DNA of 41,403 nt from Pseudomonadota bacterium (GCA_023431055.1 JAEYXX010000109.1:1-41403), one strand, 5' to 3'; positions 15,135 to 28,528 are shown, counted from the first letter of the stretch. The notes: generated by a model from the letters alone, not told the origin. Translations and numbers: made by a program.

Positions 15135-15617
15135 TCAGCAGTCGCTGGCGGCGAGGAAGATCGCCGCCAGCGCCTCGATGCCGGCCTGATCCGCCTCGGT
15201 AAAGCGCCCCACTGACGGGCTATCCAGATCCAGCACGCCAATCAGGCGACCATCCTTCACTAGCGGCACCACCAGCTCGCTGTTCGACGCACTGTCGCAG
15301 GCAATGTGCCCGGCGAAGGCATGCACGTCTTCGACTCGCTGCGTCTGCAAACTCGCCGCTGCAGCACCGCAAACGCCACGACCGAAGGGAATGCGCACAC
15401 AGGCCACCTTGCCCTGGAACGGCCCGAGCACCAGTTCGCCATCCTTGACCAGATAGAAGCCAGCCCAGTTCAGGTCGGCCAGCTCGTGAAACAGGAAGGC
15501 GGAGAACTGCGCGGCGTTTGCGATGAAGTCGCGCTCACCGGACAGCAGCGCCTGCAGTTGCGCGCTCAGTAGCGGATAGCCATTGAGGTCAGCCCCGGCC
15601 TCGGAAAGATCGATCAT
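15135..15617 (-). CDS. msrC: free methionine-(R)-sulfoxide reductase (GAF domain)
   Basis: A 160-residue stand-alone GAF-domain enzyme that reduces free Met-R-sulfoxide with thioredoxin. The three redox cysteines are present at residues 73, 83 and 107 (KVACVRIPFGRGVCG; HIACDSAS). Their spacing of 10 and 24 is the same as Cys84, Cys94 and Cys118 of E. coli fRMsr. The substrate region LNWAGFYLVKDGELVLGPFQGK is also typical. The start at 15615-15617 overlaps the stop of the upstream AAA+ ATPase gene (ATGA), so the longer frame to 15650 is not used. It fits the oxidative-stress theme of the ospR/gpx genes nearby. Confidence 0.93.
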   Translation of the reverse strand: MIDLSEAGADLNGYPLLSAQLQALLSGERDFIANAAQFSAFLFHELADLNWAGFYLVKDGELVLGPFQGKVACVRIPFGRGVCGAAAASLQTQRVEDVHAFAGHIACDSASNSELVVPLVKDGRLIGVLDLDSPSVGRFTEADQAGIEALAAIFLAASDC

Positions 15618-16504
15618 GTCTGTTGCTCCAGCAGTTGCAGCCCGACCCAATGGCGGGCGAATTGATAGGCGCAGCGGCCATTGCGGTTACCGCGGCCCAG
15701 CGCCCAGCGAATGGCGGCTTTCTCCAGCGCCTCGTCCCAGCTCCAGTTCAGCCCGACCTGGCGCGCCTGCACCTCTACCCAGTGGCGCACCACGATCAGG
15801 AAGTGCTCCTGACTGAAGGGATAGAACGACAGCCACAGACCAAAACGGTCGGACAGCGCGATCTTGTCCTCCACCGCCTCGTTGGGGTGCAGCTCGCCGT
15901 CGACCCGCTTCCAGTTCTCGTTGTCGCTCTGATGCTCAGGCACCAGATGACGGCGGTTGGAGGTCGCATACAGCAGCACATTGTCCGGCGCCTGCTCCAA
16001 CGAACCGTCGAGCACGCTCTTGAGCACGCGGTAATCGCCCTCGCCCGCCTCGAACGACAGATCGTCGCAGAACAGCACGAAGCGTTGTGGCAAACCGGCC
16101 AACAACTCCACGACGCGCGGAAGGTCGGCCAGATGATCGCGCTCGATCTCGATCAGACGCAGACCGGCCTTGGCGTGCTCGGCCAGCAGCGCACGCACCA
16201 GGGAAGATTTGCCGGTACCGCGCGCGCCCCAGAGCAGCGCATGGTTGGCCGGCATGCCGCTGACGAACTGGCGGGTATTGCGTGCCAGTTGCTCGCGCTG
16301 CGCGTCCACACCCAGCAGGTCGCTCAACGACAGGTCGAGGCTGACCTCCAGCGGCATCAGATAGCCGCTGCGGCCATCACGCACCCAGCGCGCGGCCACG
16401 CATTTGTTCCAGTCCACCTGCGGGCGCAGCGCAGGCAACAAGGGCTCGAGACGCTCCAGCACCTGCTCGGCGCGGGCGAGAAAATCCAGCAATCGGGAAT
16501 CCAC
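15614..16504 (-). CDS. AAA+ ATPase, DUF815 family
   Basis: A 296-residue protein with Walker A GARGTGKSS (about residues 93-101), Walker B RFVLFCDDLSF and sensor-like LLYATSNRRHLVP, the pattern of the DUF815 ATPases. The domain is preceded by an N-terminal region of about 85 residues, DWNKCVAARW and LSLSDLLGVDAQREQL. It is cytoplasmic, and its biochemical role is not known. It is the first gene of a two-gene operon with msrC (ATGA overlap) and is divergent from the sagS-like gene. PA2823 is the likely counterpart, from memory. Confidence 0.88.
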   Translation of the reverse strand: MDSRLLDFLARAEQVLERLEPLLPALRPQVDWNKCVAARWVRDGRSGYLMPLEVSLDLSLSDLLGVDAQREQLARNTRQFVSGMPANHALLWGARGTGKSSLVRALLAEHAKAGLRLIEIERDHLADLPRVVELLAGLPQRFVLFCDDLSFEAGEGDYRVLKSVLDGSLEQAPDNVLLYATSNRRHLVPEHQSDNENWKRVDGELHPNEAVEDKIALSDRFGLWLSFYPFSQEHFLIVVRHWVEVQARQVGLNWSWDEALEKAAIRWALGRGNRNGRCAYQFARHWVGLQLLEQQT

Positions 16505-16614
16505 GGTCTACTACTCCTTTTGCGCAGAGCCGCACGTTGCAGGCTCTGCCGGTACAAGGTCGCTATCAGCTATGCTTGGCAAGGCGCCAAGGATCAGAGA
16601 CTACGCACGCATTT

Positions 16615-18925
<2,311 letters not shown>

Positions 18926-18936
<11 letters not shown>

Positions 18937-19384
18937 GCCGCGCCAGAAGCCGATCCAGGCTGCTGCGCAGCCCTTGAAGCTCCAACAGGTCCTGATCACC
19001 GAACTGGCAGAGCAGCTGCGCCTTCAGCGGCATGACCTGCGCCTGCAGCGCCCTACCGGCCTCGCTCAGCGCCAGATGCACCTCACGCTCGTCCGCCTGC
19101 GCACGACGGCGCTGCACCAGGCCCATCTGCTCCAGACGCTTGAGCAGCGGCGTCAGGGTGCCGGAGTCCAGCTGCAGGCGTTGCCCAAGCGCCTTGAGCG
19201 TCGGCTGCTCGGGCGCCCGCTCCTGCCACTCCCACAGCACCAGCATCGCCAGGTACTGCGGGTAGGTCAGGCCAAGGGCATCGAGCATCGGCTTGTAGGC
19301 GCGGATCACGGCGCGCGAGGCGGCGTACAGTTTGAAGCACAGCTGGTTGTCCAGCTGCAGGGTGGCGGTATCGAAAGCGGTCAT
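18926..19384 (-). CDS. ospR: MarR/OhrR-family peroxide-sensing repressor (OspR-like)
   Basis: A 152-residue winged-helix MarR-type regulator. The redox cysteine Cys16 is in LDNQLCFKLYAASRAV, the OhrR/OspR signature. The DNA-binding wing and helix are in TLKALGQRLQLDSGTLTPLLKRLEQMGLVQRRR. A second cysteine is in AQLLCQFGDQ. It starts at 19384, overlapping the gpx stop (ATGA), and its end overlaps the end of the convergent sagS by 11 bp. It would repress gpx-ospR until oxidised. The 28-bp palindrome at 19912-19939 is the obvious operator. Gene order sagS/ospR/gpx matches PA2824-2826, from memory. Confidence 0.9.
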
Positions 19385-19866
19385 TTGAGCAGCGCTTCGA
19401 TCTCGCTGCTCAGTTCTTCCGGCTTCGTGGTCGGGGCGAAGCGCTTGACCACCTGGCCATCCTTGCCGATCAGGAACTTGGTGAAGTTCCACTTGATGCC
19501 CTGACTACCCAGCAGGCCGGGCGCGCGCTTCTTCAGCTGGACGAACAGCGGATGGGCGTCGGCGCCGTTGACGTCGACCTTCTTGAACAGCGGGAAGCTG
19601 ACGCCGAAGTTCAGCTCGCAGAACTCCGAGATGGCGCCCTCGTCACCCGGCTCCTGCTTGCCGAACTGGTTGCAGGGAAAACCCAGCACCACCAGGCCCT
19701 TGTCCCTGTATTGCTGCCAGACGCTTTCCAGGCCCTTGTACTGCGGGGTGAAACCGCACTTGCTGGCGGTGTTGACCACCAGCACGGCCTTGCCGCCGAA
19801 GTCGGCCAGGGTCTTCTGCTCGCCCTTGATGGTGGTGACCGGGATATCGAAAAGCGCATTGCTCAT
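19381..19866 (-). CDS. gpx: glutathione peroxidase-family thiol peroxidase
   Basis: A 161-residue GPx-fold enzyme that reduces hydrogen peroxide or lipid hydroperoxides. The peroxidatic Cys is in VVNTASKCGFTPQYKGLE, the second signature is LGFPCNQFGKQEPG, and the tetrad Trp/Asn is in IKWNFTKFLI. Like most bacterial members it uses Cys instead of selenocysteine and probably depends on thioredoxin. I place the start at 19866 (MSNALFD, with AGGACG upstream). The frame extended to 19944 would run through the operator palindrome. It is first in an operon with ospR, overlapping by four bases. Confidence 0.94.
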   Translation of the reverse strand: MSNALFDIPVTTIKGEQKTLADFGGKAVLVVNTASKCGFTPQYKGLESVWQQYRDKGLVVLGFPCNQFGKQEPGDEGAISEFCELNFGVSFPLFKKVDVNGADAHPLFVQLKKRAPGLLGSQGIKWNFTKFLIGKDGQVVKRFAPTTKPEELSSEIEALLK

Positions 19867-19911
19867 GGGAAATCGTCCTGAATGGGCTGAAAGTGACGGA
19901 CAAAATAGCGA

Positions 19912-19939
19912 GCAATTAAATTGCATGCAATTTAATTGC
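19912..19939. promoter_or_regulatory. 28-bp palindromic operator of the gpx-ospR operon
   Basis: A perfect 28-bp inverted repeat with half GCAATTAAATTGCA, built from two 13-bp near-palindromes (GCAATTAAATTGC at 19912-19924 and GCAATTTAATTGC at 19927-19939). It lies 46 bases before the gpx start and overlaps a minus-strand promoter (-35 TTGCAG 19939-19944, -10 TTTAAT about 18 bp on). Its AATT-rich composition fits MarR/OhrR-type operators and predicts autoregulation by OspR. Confidence 0.8.
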
Positions 19940-20025
19940 TGCAAGATAAAGCATGCAGATATCGCACTATCCGCAGGTTGGGTTACGCCGCACCGGCCTT
20001 AGCAAACTGATCTACAAGCGTGACA

Positions 20026-20046
20026 GGCGGCTAGCCCGCCCTACGA
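20026..20046. repeat. REP-like half element overlapping the pdxB stop
   Basis: GGCGGctagCCCGCCCTACG resembles the right half of the REP pair at 23797-23866 (GGCGGGttgcaCCCGCCCTACG). The CTA at 20041-20043, part of the shared CTACG tail, is the reverse complement of the TAG stop of pdxB. Confidence 0.5.
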
Positions 20047-21171
20047 AACGGTGGCGCCCAGGGCTGAAACCAAAGCTGCCAGCGGGGCTGAATCACCCTG
20101 AATACGCACGCGCAAGCCATCGATCTCGCGACGCATCGGATAGTGCTTGCGCAAGCGGTCGAACGCCGCGCGACGGGTATCGGCATCGCCCACCAGGCTA
20201 CGGCGGAAATCCGCATCATCGCGGCGCGGGTCGTAGACGGCGCGGCACAGGCTGGCCAGCGCCCAGGCTGGATCGGCGCTGCCATCGATGCTCACTTCGC
20301 TGAGCCAGGGCGCCGGCAGCAGGTCGGCCAGACTCACCTGCTCAGGTACGCCCAGCACGCGGCAGCAGGCCTGGTAGATCTGCGCGGTGCCGCGCAGCTT
20401 GCCGTCCAGGCTATAGCCGGCAATGTGCGGCGTCGCCAGTTGGCACAGGGCGGCCAGCTCGACATCGGCCTGCGGCTCGCCTTCCCAGACGTCCAGCACC
20501 GCTTTCAGGTCGGGGCGCTGCGGCAGTAACGTGCGCAGCGCGGCGTTGTCCACCACGGCGCCGCGGCTGGCGTTGATCAGCCAGGTTCCCGGCTTAAGCG
20601 TCGCCAGGCGAGTCGCATCGAACAGATGGCGCGTCGAGGCGTCCAGCGGCGTGTGCAGGCTGATCACGTCGCATTCGTCGATGATCCGCTCCAGGCTGAC
20701 GAAATCGCCATCCTCGGTGGCCTGGCGCGGCGGATCACAGACGCGCACCTGCCAGCCAAGGCCGCGCAACAGATGGACCAGACGTCCACCGACCTGCCCC
20801 GCACCGACCACGCCATAGACACGCGCAGCCGGGTCCACACCCTCACGCTCGGCCAGGGTCAGCACGCTGCCCAGCACGTAATCCACCACGCCACGGGCGT
20901 TGCAACCCGGCGCACTGCTCCAGGCGATACCCGCCTCGGCGAAGTAATCGAGATCCAGATGATCAGTGCCGATGGTGCAGGTACCGACGAAACGGACCCG
21001 GCTGCCTTCGAGCAGCGCACGGTTCACCTGAGTGACCGAGCGCACCAGCAGCAGGTCGGCATCGCGCACATCGGCCGCCGTGATGCCACGCCCAGGCAGG
21101 CGGCGGATGCTGCCGAACGCAGCGAAGAATTCATCGAGCAGGGGAATGTTCTCGTCGGCGACTATGTGCAT
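20041..21171 (-). CDS. pdxB: erythronate-4-phosphate dehydrogenase
   Basis: A 376-residue D-2-hydroxyacid dehydrogenase that makes 2-oxo-3-hydroxy-4-phosphobutanoate in pyridoxal phosphate synthesis. The start is [20 protein letters not shown], typical of PdxB. The NAD-binding loop is [20 protein letters not shown]. Active-site residues are in [19 protein letters not shown] and [12 protein letters not shown]. The C-terminal PdxB dimerisation domain (about residues 285-376) is present. I use the ATG at 21171 over the longer frame to 21198 because it gives the family N terminus. The stop lies in a REP-like sequence. It is divergent from the MATE gene. Confidence 0.96.
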   Translation of the reverse strand: MHIVADENIPLLDEFFAAFGSIRRLPGRGITAADVRDADLLLVRSVTQVNRALLEGSRVRFVGTCTIGTDHLDLDYFAEAGIAWSSAPGCNARGVVDYVLGSVLTLAEREGVDPAARVYGVVGAGQVGGRLVHLLRGLGWQVRVCDPPRQATEDGDFVSLERIIDECDVISLHTPLDASTRHLFDATRLATLKPGTWLINASRGAVVDNAALRTLLPQRPDLKAVLDVWEGEPQADVELAALCQLATPHIAGYSLDGKLRGTAQIYQACCRVLGVPEQVSLADLLPAPWLSEVSIDGSADPAWALASLCRAVYDPRRDDADFRRSLVGDADTRRAAFDRLRKHYPMRREIDGLRVRIQGDSAPLAALVSALGATVS

Positions 21172-21321
21172 GGCGGGTTCCATCGGACAGGCCGCCATTC
21201 TATGCCAGCGCGAGCGCCAGCGTCGCCCTGCAGAGCGCCGGACAGAGCCTCACGCCGCACTTTCCTGACCGCTGCGTCAAGGCGTAGACTACGCGGTTTC
21301 CTGTTTTCCCGAAGAGTCGAA

Positions 21322-22695
21322 ATGTCCACCGACACCCGCCTTGGCCGCGTGCGCACGGAACTGCGCAACCTGCTGATCCTGGCCACACCCATCATCATCG
21401 CTCAGTTGGCACACACCGCCATGGGCTTCGTCGATACCTTGATGGCCGGGCGCGTCAGCCCGCAGGACCTGGCCGCCGTGGCCCTGGGCAACTCGATCTG
21501 GGTGCCGGTGTTCCTGCTGATGACCGGCATTCTGCTGGCTACCACACCCAAGGTGGCGCAGCGCTTCGGTGCCGGCGAGGAAGCAGAGATCGGCCCGCTG
21601 GTGCGTCAGGCCCTGTGGCTGGCACTGGCCGTAGGCGGCAGTGCCGCAACGCTGCTGTGGAACGCCGAGTTCATCCTGCGCATCATGAACGTCGACCCGG
21701 CGTTGATCGCTCCGGCCATGGGCTACCTGCGCGCGGTGGCCTGCGGCTTTCCAGCGGTAGCGCTGTATCACGTGCTGCGCTGCTTCAGCGATGGCCTGGG
21801 TCACACCCGCCCGAGCATGGTACTGGGCATCCTCGGCCTGCTGCTGAACATTCCGGCCAACTACATCTTCATCTATGGCAAGTTCGGCCTGCCGGCCATG
21901 GGCGGCGTCGGCTGCGGCTGGGCCACCGCGCTGGTAATGGGCTTCATGCTGATCGGCATGCTGGTCTGGGTGAAGTGGGCGCCCTACTACCGCGCCAGCG
22001 CGCTGTTCACCCATTTCGAGAGGCCACAGTGGCCGGTGATCAAGCGCCTGCTGAGCATCGGCGTGCCGATCGGCGTGGCGGTGTTCGCCGAATCGAGCAT
22101 CTTCGCGGTGATCGCCCTGCTCATCGGCGGCCTCGGTGCCACCGTGGTCGCCGGGCACCAGATCGCACTGAACTTCAGTTCCATGGTGTTCATGATCCCC
22201 TACTCGCTGGCCATGGCCGCGACGGTGCGCGTCGGCCAGGCACTGGGCCGCGGCCAGCCACGCGAAGCGCGCTTCGCCGCCGGGGTGAGCATGGGCGCGG
22301 CACTGGGCTACGCCTGCGTATCGGCCAGCCTGATGTTCCTGCTGCGCGAACAGATCGCGCAGATCTACACCCCGGACAAGACGGTGATCGCCGTGGCGGC
22401 GACGCTGATCGTCTATGCCGCGCTCTTCCAGTTCTCCGATGCCATCCAGGTAACGGCGGCCGGCGCCCTGCGCGGCTATCAGGACACCCGCATCACCATG
22501 CTGCTGACCCTGTTCGCCTACTGGGGCATAGGCTTGCCGGTGGGCTACGCACTGGGGCTATCCGACCTGTTTGGCGAACCGAGCGGCCCCAGCGGCCTGT
22601 GGCAAGGTTTGGTGGTGGGCCTGACCTGCGCCGCAGCGATGCTCACCGTGCGCCTGACACGCAGCGCGCGCAAGCGCATTCGCCGAGCCAGTTGA
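21322..22695 (+). CDS. MATE-family multidrug efflux transporter (NorM/MdtK-like)
   Basis: A 457-residue inner-membrane antiporter with about 12 helices in two pseudo-symmetric halves. First half: LLILATPIIIAQLAHTAMGFVDTLMAGRV and ALGNSIWVPVFLLMTGILLA. Second half: IKRLLSIGVPIGVAVFAESS, VVAGHQIALNFSSMVFMIPYSL and DAIQVTAAGALRGYQDTR. It would export cationic drugs or metabolites using sodium or proton gradients. The ATG at 21322 follows GAAGAG. An open frame upstream back to 20626 is only the antisense of pdxB. The next gene starts 37 bases later. Confidence 0.94.
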   Translation: MSTDTRLGRVRTELRNLLILATPIIIAQLAHTAMGFVDTLMAGRVSPQDLAAVALGNSIWVPVFLLMTGILLATTPKVAQRFGAGEEAEIGPLVRQALWLALAVGGSAATLLWNAEFILRIMNVDPALIAPAMGYLRAVACGFPAVALYHVLRCFSDGLGHTRPSMVLGILGLLLNIPANYIFIYGKFGLPAMGGVGCGWATALVMGFMLIGMLVWVKWAPYYRASALFTHFERPQWPVIKRLLSIGVPIGVAVFAESSIFAVIALLIGGLGATVVAGHQIALNFSSMVFMIPYSLAMAATVRVGQALGRGQPREARFAAGVSMGAALGYACVSASLMFLLREQIAQIYTPDKTVIAVAATLIVYAALFQFSDAIQVTAAGALRGYQDTRITMLLTLFAYWGIGLPVGYALGLSDLFGEPSGPSGLWQGLVVGLTCAAAMLTVRLTRSARKRIRRAS

Positions 22696-22732
22696 GATTG
22701 GATAGGTCGGGCATCCTCTCTAGACTGAGCGC

Positions 22733-23791
22733 ATGATCCGACCTGCCCTGCTCCTCTGCTTCCTTCTGATCGCTGGCTGCGGCCCGGCCAACGACGGCCT
22801 GGCCCTGCAGAACGATTACCTCGAACGTCTGCAGCGCTCGCTCGATGCGGCCGACTTCCCCACGTTCGAAAGCCGCAGCGCCAGCCAATATCGTTTACCG
22901 CCACGCCGCGAGCGCCTGCAGGCATTGCCGGAACTGCGCATAGGCCTGCTCGATCTGGTCATCGATGCGCGGCGCTGTCCGCATCTGCAGCAGTTGATCA
23001 GCCAGCGCAACAGCAGCCTGGGCAAGCAGCTGATGCCCAGCCAGCGCCTGGGCTACGAAGGCGACCTGTTGCGTGCCATCGATGACTGCCTGCCACACCT
23101 GCAGGACGACTCCAGCCTCAAGGTCACCCTGCAGCGCCTGGCCAGCGACAAGCGCCAGCAACTGCCGGCGGTGTTCTGGAATGCCCTGAACGGCAGCCCG
23201 GAGTTCGAGAACTACCTGCGTTTTGCCGACCAGGCCTTGCCGGTCGACAGCCAGGAAGACAGCGCGGCACTGGACGCGTTGCAGCGGCTGGCCAGCATCG
23301 GCGCCGGCATACCGGCACAGTTACCACCGAGCGCCGGGGAGCTGGAACCGCTGTTCTTCGCCCTCTATGCCAGCGAACAGGGCAGCCAGTTGATCACCAG
23401 CCTGGCCAGCCTGCGCCACACGCTCGACGCCGGCAGCGAAATGCTCGAGCAACGCCAACAGAATCGCCCGCTTTGCCCACTGGGCCAGGCGACCCCGCGC
23501 GGGCGCATCCTGCAGAACATCTTCATCAAGTTCTACGCCGGCGGCCTGCAGCCTTATCTGGCACAGGTCGACCAGCGCGGCCAGCAATGGCAGGCGGTGC
23601 TGCTGCAACTGCAGCGTCTAGAAGGCATTCCGCCAGCTACCGGCGAACATCTGCAGCGGCTGGCTGGCGAGCAGGATTCGTTATGGCAGGATTTCCGCGC
23701 CGCCACGGCGCGTCACGTCAAGGCCTGGCAGACGTTACTGAACAGCTGCGGCCTGGCGCCAGGGCAGGCGGGATGGAACAGCGAAAGCTAG
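22733..23791 (+). CDS. DUF3080-type lipoprotein
   Basis: A 352-residue predicted lipoprotein. The signal peptide MIRPALLLCFLLIAGCG has a lipobox with the lipidated cysteine at residue 16. Asp is not at +2 (the mature start is CGPANDG), so outer-membrane sorting is likely. The rest is helical and Leu/Gln-rich, with four or more cysteines (ARRCPHLQQL, DDCLPHL, RPLCPLGQATPRGRILQNIF, LLNSCGLAPGQAGW). It fits the DUF3080 family of Pseudomonas. The function is unknown. REP and MITE-like repeats lie right after the stop. Confidence 0.82.
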   Translation: MIRPALLLCFLLIAGCGPANDGLALQNDYLERLQRSLDAADFPTFESRSASQYRLPPRRERLQALPELRIGLLDLVIDARRCPHLQQLISQRNSSLGKQLMPSQRLGYEGDLLRAIDDCLPHLQDDSSLKVTLQRLASDKRQQLPAVFWNALNGSPEFENYLRFADQALPVDSQEDSAALDALQRLASIGAGIPAQLPPSAGELEPLFFALYASEQGSQLITSLASLRHTLDAGSEMLEQRQQNRPLCPLGQATPRGRILQNIFIKFYAGGLQPYLAQVDQRGQQWQAVLLQLQRLEGIPPATGEHLQRLAGEQDSLWQDFRAATARHVKAWQTLLNSCGLAPGQAGWNSES

Positions 23792-23796
23792 CAAAC

Positions 23797-23866
23797 CGCA
23801 GGGCGGGTGTAACCCGCCATCGCGACCCACAACATCCGCTATTTGGCGGGTTGCACCCGCCCTACG
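23797..23866. repeat. inverted REP pair
   Basis: CGCAGGGCGGGTGTAACCCGCC (first 20 bases from 23797) and, inverted, GGCGGGTTGCACCCGCCCTA from 23845 flank about 25 bases. Each half can fold on its own through GGCGGGT/ACCCGCC. It is a typical Pseudomonas REP doublet in an intergenic region. Confidence 0.75.
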
Positions 23867-23876
23867 AGATAACTGT

Positions 23877-24024
23877 CTAGCAGGCCGTTGAAAAACGTAG
23901 GCGAGGCAGCCAGTGCAAGGCAAAAACAGGCGAAAAAGCGCAGTTTACGAGTTGTAAATGAGCATTTTGAGCCTGTTTTTAACGCAGCAATGGCAACGCA
24001 GGTAGTTTTTCAACAGCCTGCTAG
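23877..24024. mobile_element. MITE-like element with terminal inverted repeats and CTAG borders
   Basis: About 140 bp bounded by CTAG at 23877-23880 and 24021-24024. The 16-bp terminal inverted repeats CAGGCCGTTGAAAAAC (23881-23896) and, reversed from 24005-24020, CAGGCTGTTGAAAAAC differ at one position. The interior carries a further inverted pair AAAAACAGGC/GCCTGTTTTT around an imperfect palindrome centred on GAGTT, so the whole can fold as one long hairpin. It has no coding capacity. The direct CTAG copies could be a target duplication. The right CTAG contains the TAG stop of tusA. It looks like a small non-autonomous transposable repeat. I cannot name the parent element. Confidence 0.7.
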
Positions 24025-24272
24025 TCGGCCTTCTTGCGAATCCAGTACAGGTAGGCGCCGTCTTCCTCGGCCTGGCCGATCAGCTCGTGGCCGAGAAACA
24101 CGCAGAACTTGGGAATATCACGACGGGTCGACGGATCGGTAGCGATCACCTTGAGCAGGCCGCCCGGCGACAGGTCGCGCACCTTGTTGTGCAGCATCAT
24201 CACCGGCTCAGGGCAATTCAGGCCGCTGGCGTCGAGCAGGTCATCGTGATTGAGGGTCAGGACTTCGGACAT
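24021..24272 (-). CDS. tusA: sulfur carrier protein TusA
   Basis: An 83-residue SirA/TusA-fold protein that passes persulfide sulfur, for example for 2-thiouridine in tRNA and molybdenum cofactor work. The signature is [20 protein letters not shown], with the active cysteine in the CPxP motif at about residue 20. The start at 24272 ([11 protein letters not shown]) follows GGAG, and the longer frame to 24308 is not needed. The C terminus ends in IRKKAD and the TAG stop lies in the border of the MITE-like element. It is 216 bp downstream of rlmM on the same strand. Confidence 0.93.
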   Translation of the reverse strand: MSEVLTLNHDDLLDASGLNCPEPVMMLHNKVRDLSPGGLLKVIATDPSTRRDIPKFCVFLGHELIGQAEEDGAYLYWIRKKAD

Positions 24273-24437
24273 AAGGGGCTCCACAAACAGGCGCGCATTG
24301 TCGCGCAAAGCTGACCTTCAGGTCACCTGCGCGCACAACCTTGGATGGGCAGCGCGCACCTGGCAAGTACGGCAAAGTGCCTGCGCTCTGGCGGGTCATG
24401 GATGGCACGCACGCCAGCTTCGGGTGGAACCCGGGGC

Positions 24438-24476
24438 GACGCGGGAGTCCGGGCCGGGCTTGCACAGGCCCGCGTC
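24438..24476. other. GC-rich hairpin in the rlmM-tusA gap
   Basis: Perfect 8-bp arms GACGCGGG (24438-24445) and CCCGCGTC (24469-24476) enclose a 23-base GC-rich loop, 13 bases past the rlmM stop. No T-run follows in the direction of rlmM transcription, so this is not a standard terminator. The rest of 24273-24488 holds no gene that I can support. Confidence 0.4.
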
Positions 24477-24488
24477 CGGTTCACACCA

Positions 24489-25544
24489 TCATTTGCCGTG
24501 ACGACGCAGATGGCAGGTGACTTCCTCACGATCGTGATACAGCTGCTTGCAGCTAATGCTGACCTTCAGACCGCGCTCGGCCAACCCGGATTCGATGCGA
24601 TCGAGCAGGCGCCGCACTTCGGCATAGCGCTGCTTCATCGGCAGCTTAAGATTGACCACCGCCTCGCGGCACAGCCCTTCGCCCAGCCAGGTCTCGATCA
24701 TCGCCGCCGTACGTGCCGGCTTCTCGACGATATCGCAGACCATCCAGTGCACCGGATGGCGCGGGCGGAAGGTGAAGCCATCGGCGCGCTGATGCACGAC
24801 GAACCCCGAGTACATCAGGCTTTCGGCCATCGGCCCGTTGTCCACGGCAGTCACGCGAATCTCCCGATTGACCAGCTGCCAGGTCCAGCCACCGGGGGCC
24901 GCGCCCAGGTCGACGGCGGTCATGCCCGGCGCCAGGCGCTGATCCCACTGCTCGCGCGGGATGAAATGGTGCCAAGCCTCTTCCAGCTTGAGCGTGGAGC
25001 GGCTCGGCGCCTCGCGCGGGAACTTCAGACGCGGAATGCCCATGGGCCACATCGCCTGGTTGTCCGCCTCGGCGACGCCGGCGAACACCTCGCGGCCGCT
25101 CTTGAAGGTCAGCAGCAGGCGCGGCTTTATCGCGTCGTCCACCAGCTTGCCGGCCTTGAGCAGCGCCTTGCGCAGCGGCGCTTCGAACTTCTTGCAGAAG
25201 GTCGAGACTTCCTTGCCCTCGTTGGTATCGACCACTTCCAGCCACAGGCTGCCACACACCGGATAGTCGGCCAGGGCTTCGAGCAACACGCTGATACGAT
25301 CGCTCTCCGGCAGGCTGACGAACGCGCCGCGCGCCCACTGTCGGGGGAAGATCAGCTGATTGAAACGTACGCTGCGCATCAGCCGCTCGCTATCAGCCGC
25401 CTCGCTGCAGACGAACTCGGCGCAGGCGCTGCCGGGCTTGGCCCTGGAGTAGCCCGGCACATCCAGGCGCGCCGCAAGGTCGGTGATCTCGGCGCAAACC
25501 TCCCCCTCGAAACCGGGGCGGCAATGCAGAAACAGGGTATTCAT
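24489..25544 (-). CDS. rlmM: 23S rRNA 2'-O-ribose methyltransferase (C2498)
   Basis: A 351-residue SAM-dependent RrmJ-fold enzyme that methylates C2498 of 23S rRNA. The N-terminal THUMP-like region (about 1-180; FLHCRPGFEGEVCAEI, RSVRFNQLIFPRQW) is followed by the methyltransferase domain. That domain contains the SAM loop AVDLGAAPGGWTWQLVNR, WMVCDIVEKPARTAAM, and the catalytic lysine region AVVNLKLPMKQRY. I choose the ATG at 25544 with GGAG upstream. An in-frame TTG sits one codon before. P. aeruginosa PA1563 is the likely counterpart, from memory, and the order tusA-rlmM-acnA-aer is conserved there. Confidence 0.95.
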   Translation of the reverse strand: MNTLFLHCRPGFEGEVCAEITDLAARLDVPGYSRAKPGSACAEFVCSEAADSERLMRSVRFNQLIFPRQWARGAFVSLPESDRISVLLEALADYPVCGSLWLEVVDTNEGKEVSTFCKKFEAPLRKALLKAGKLVDDAIKPRLLLTFKSGREVFAGVAEADNQAMWPMGIPRLKFPREAPSRSTLKLEEAWHHFIPREQWDQRLAPGMTAVDLGAAPGGWTWQLVNREIRVTAVDNGPMAESLMYSGFVVHQRADGFTFRPRHPVHWMVCDIVEKPARTAAMIETWLGEGLCREAVVNLKLPMKQRYAEVRRLLDRIESGLAERGLKVSISCKQLYHDREEVTCHLRRHGK

Positions 25545-25779
25545 CAAAGGGTCTCCTCGAGGCGCGCATGATACCCGAGACCGGAACCCCGAGCCGCTAA
25601 ACCTGTCCAGCTACATATGCGCTGTCTATAGCTACGGACCGCCCCGCGTCGTCGCAACAGACAGGCAGCGCATAACAACCGAAAGGATATGCGCTAGCCA
25701 GACTGCCCAAGCCGAACTAGCTTGAAGGTCTGCCGCCATCAGACACAGCCCGAACCGTGCGGGCCCAAGGAGATGTGCA

Positions 25780-28521
<2,742 letters not shown>

Positions 28522-28528
28522 CACACCC

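Noticed and set aside
20626..21321. N-terminal extension of the MATE protein through pdxB
   Set aside because: The extension is antisense to pdxB. The MATE family N terminus begins at the ATG at 21322.
23797..24024. CRISPR-like or phage attachment repeats
   Set aside because: The repeats are inverted pairs with non-coding hairpin interiors, not regularly spaced direct repeats, and there are no cas or integrase genes.
24309..24488. Riboswitch in the rlmM-tusA gap
   Set aside because: I could not match the stems or conserved bases to any riboswitch class that I know.
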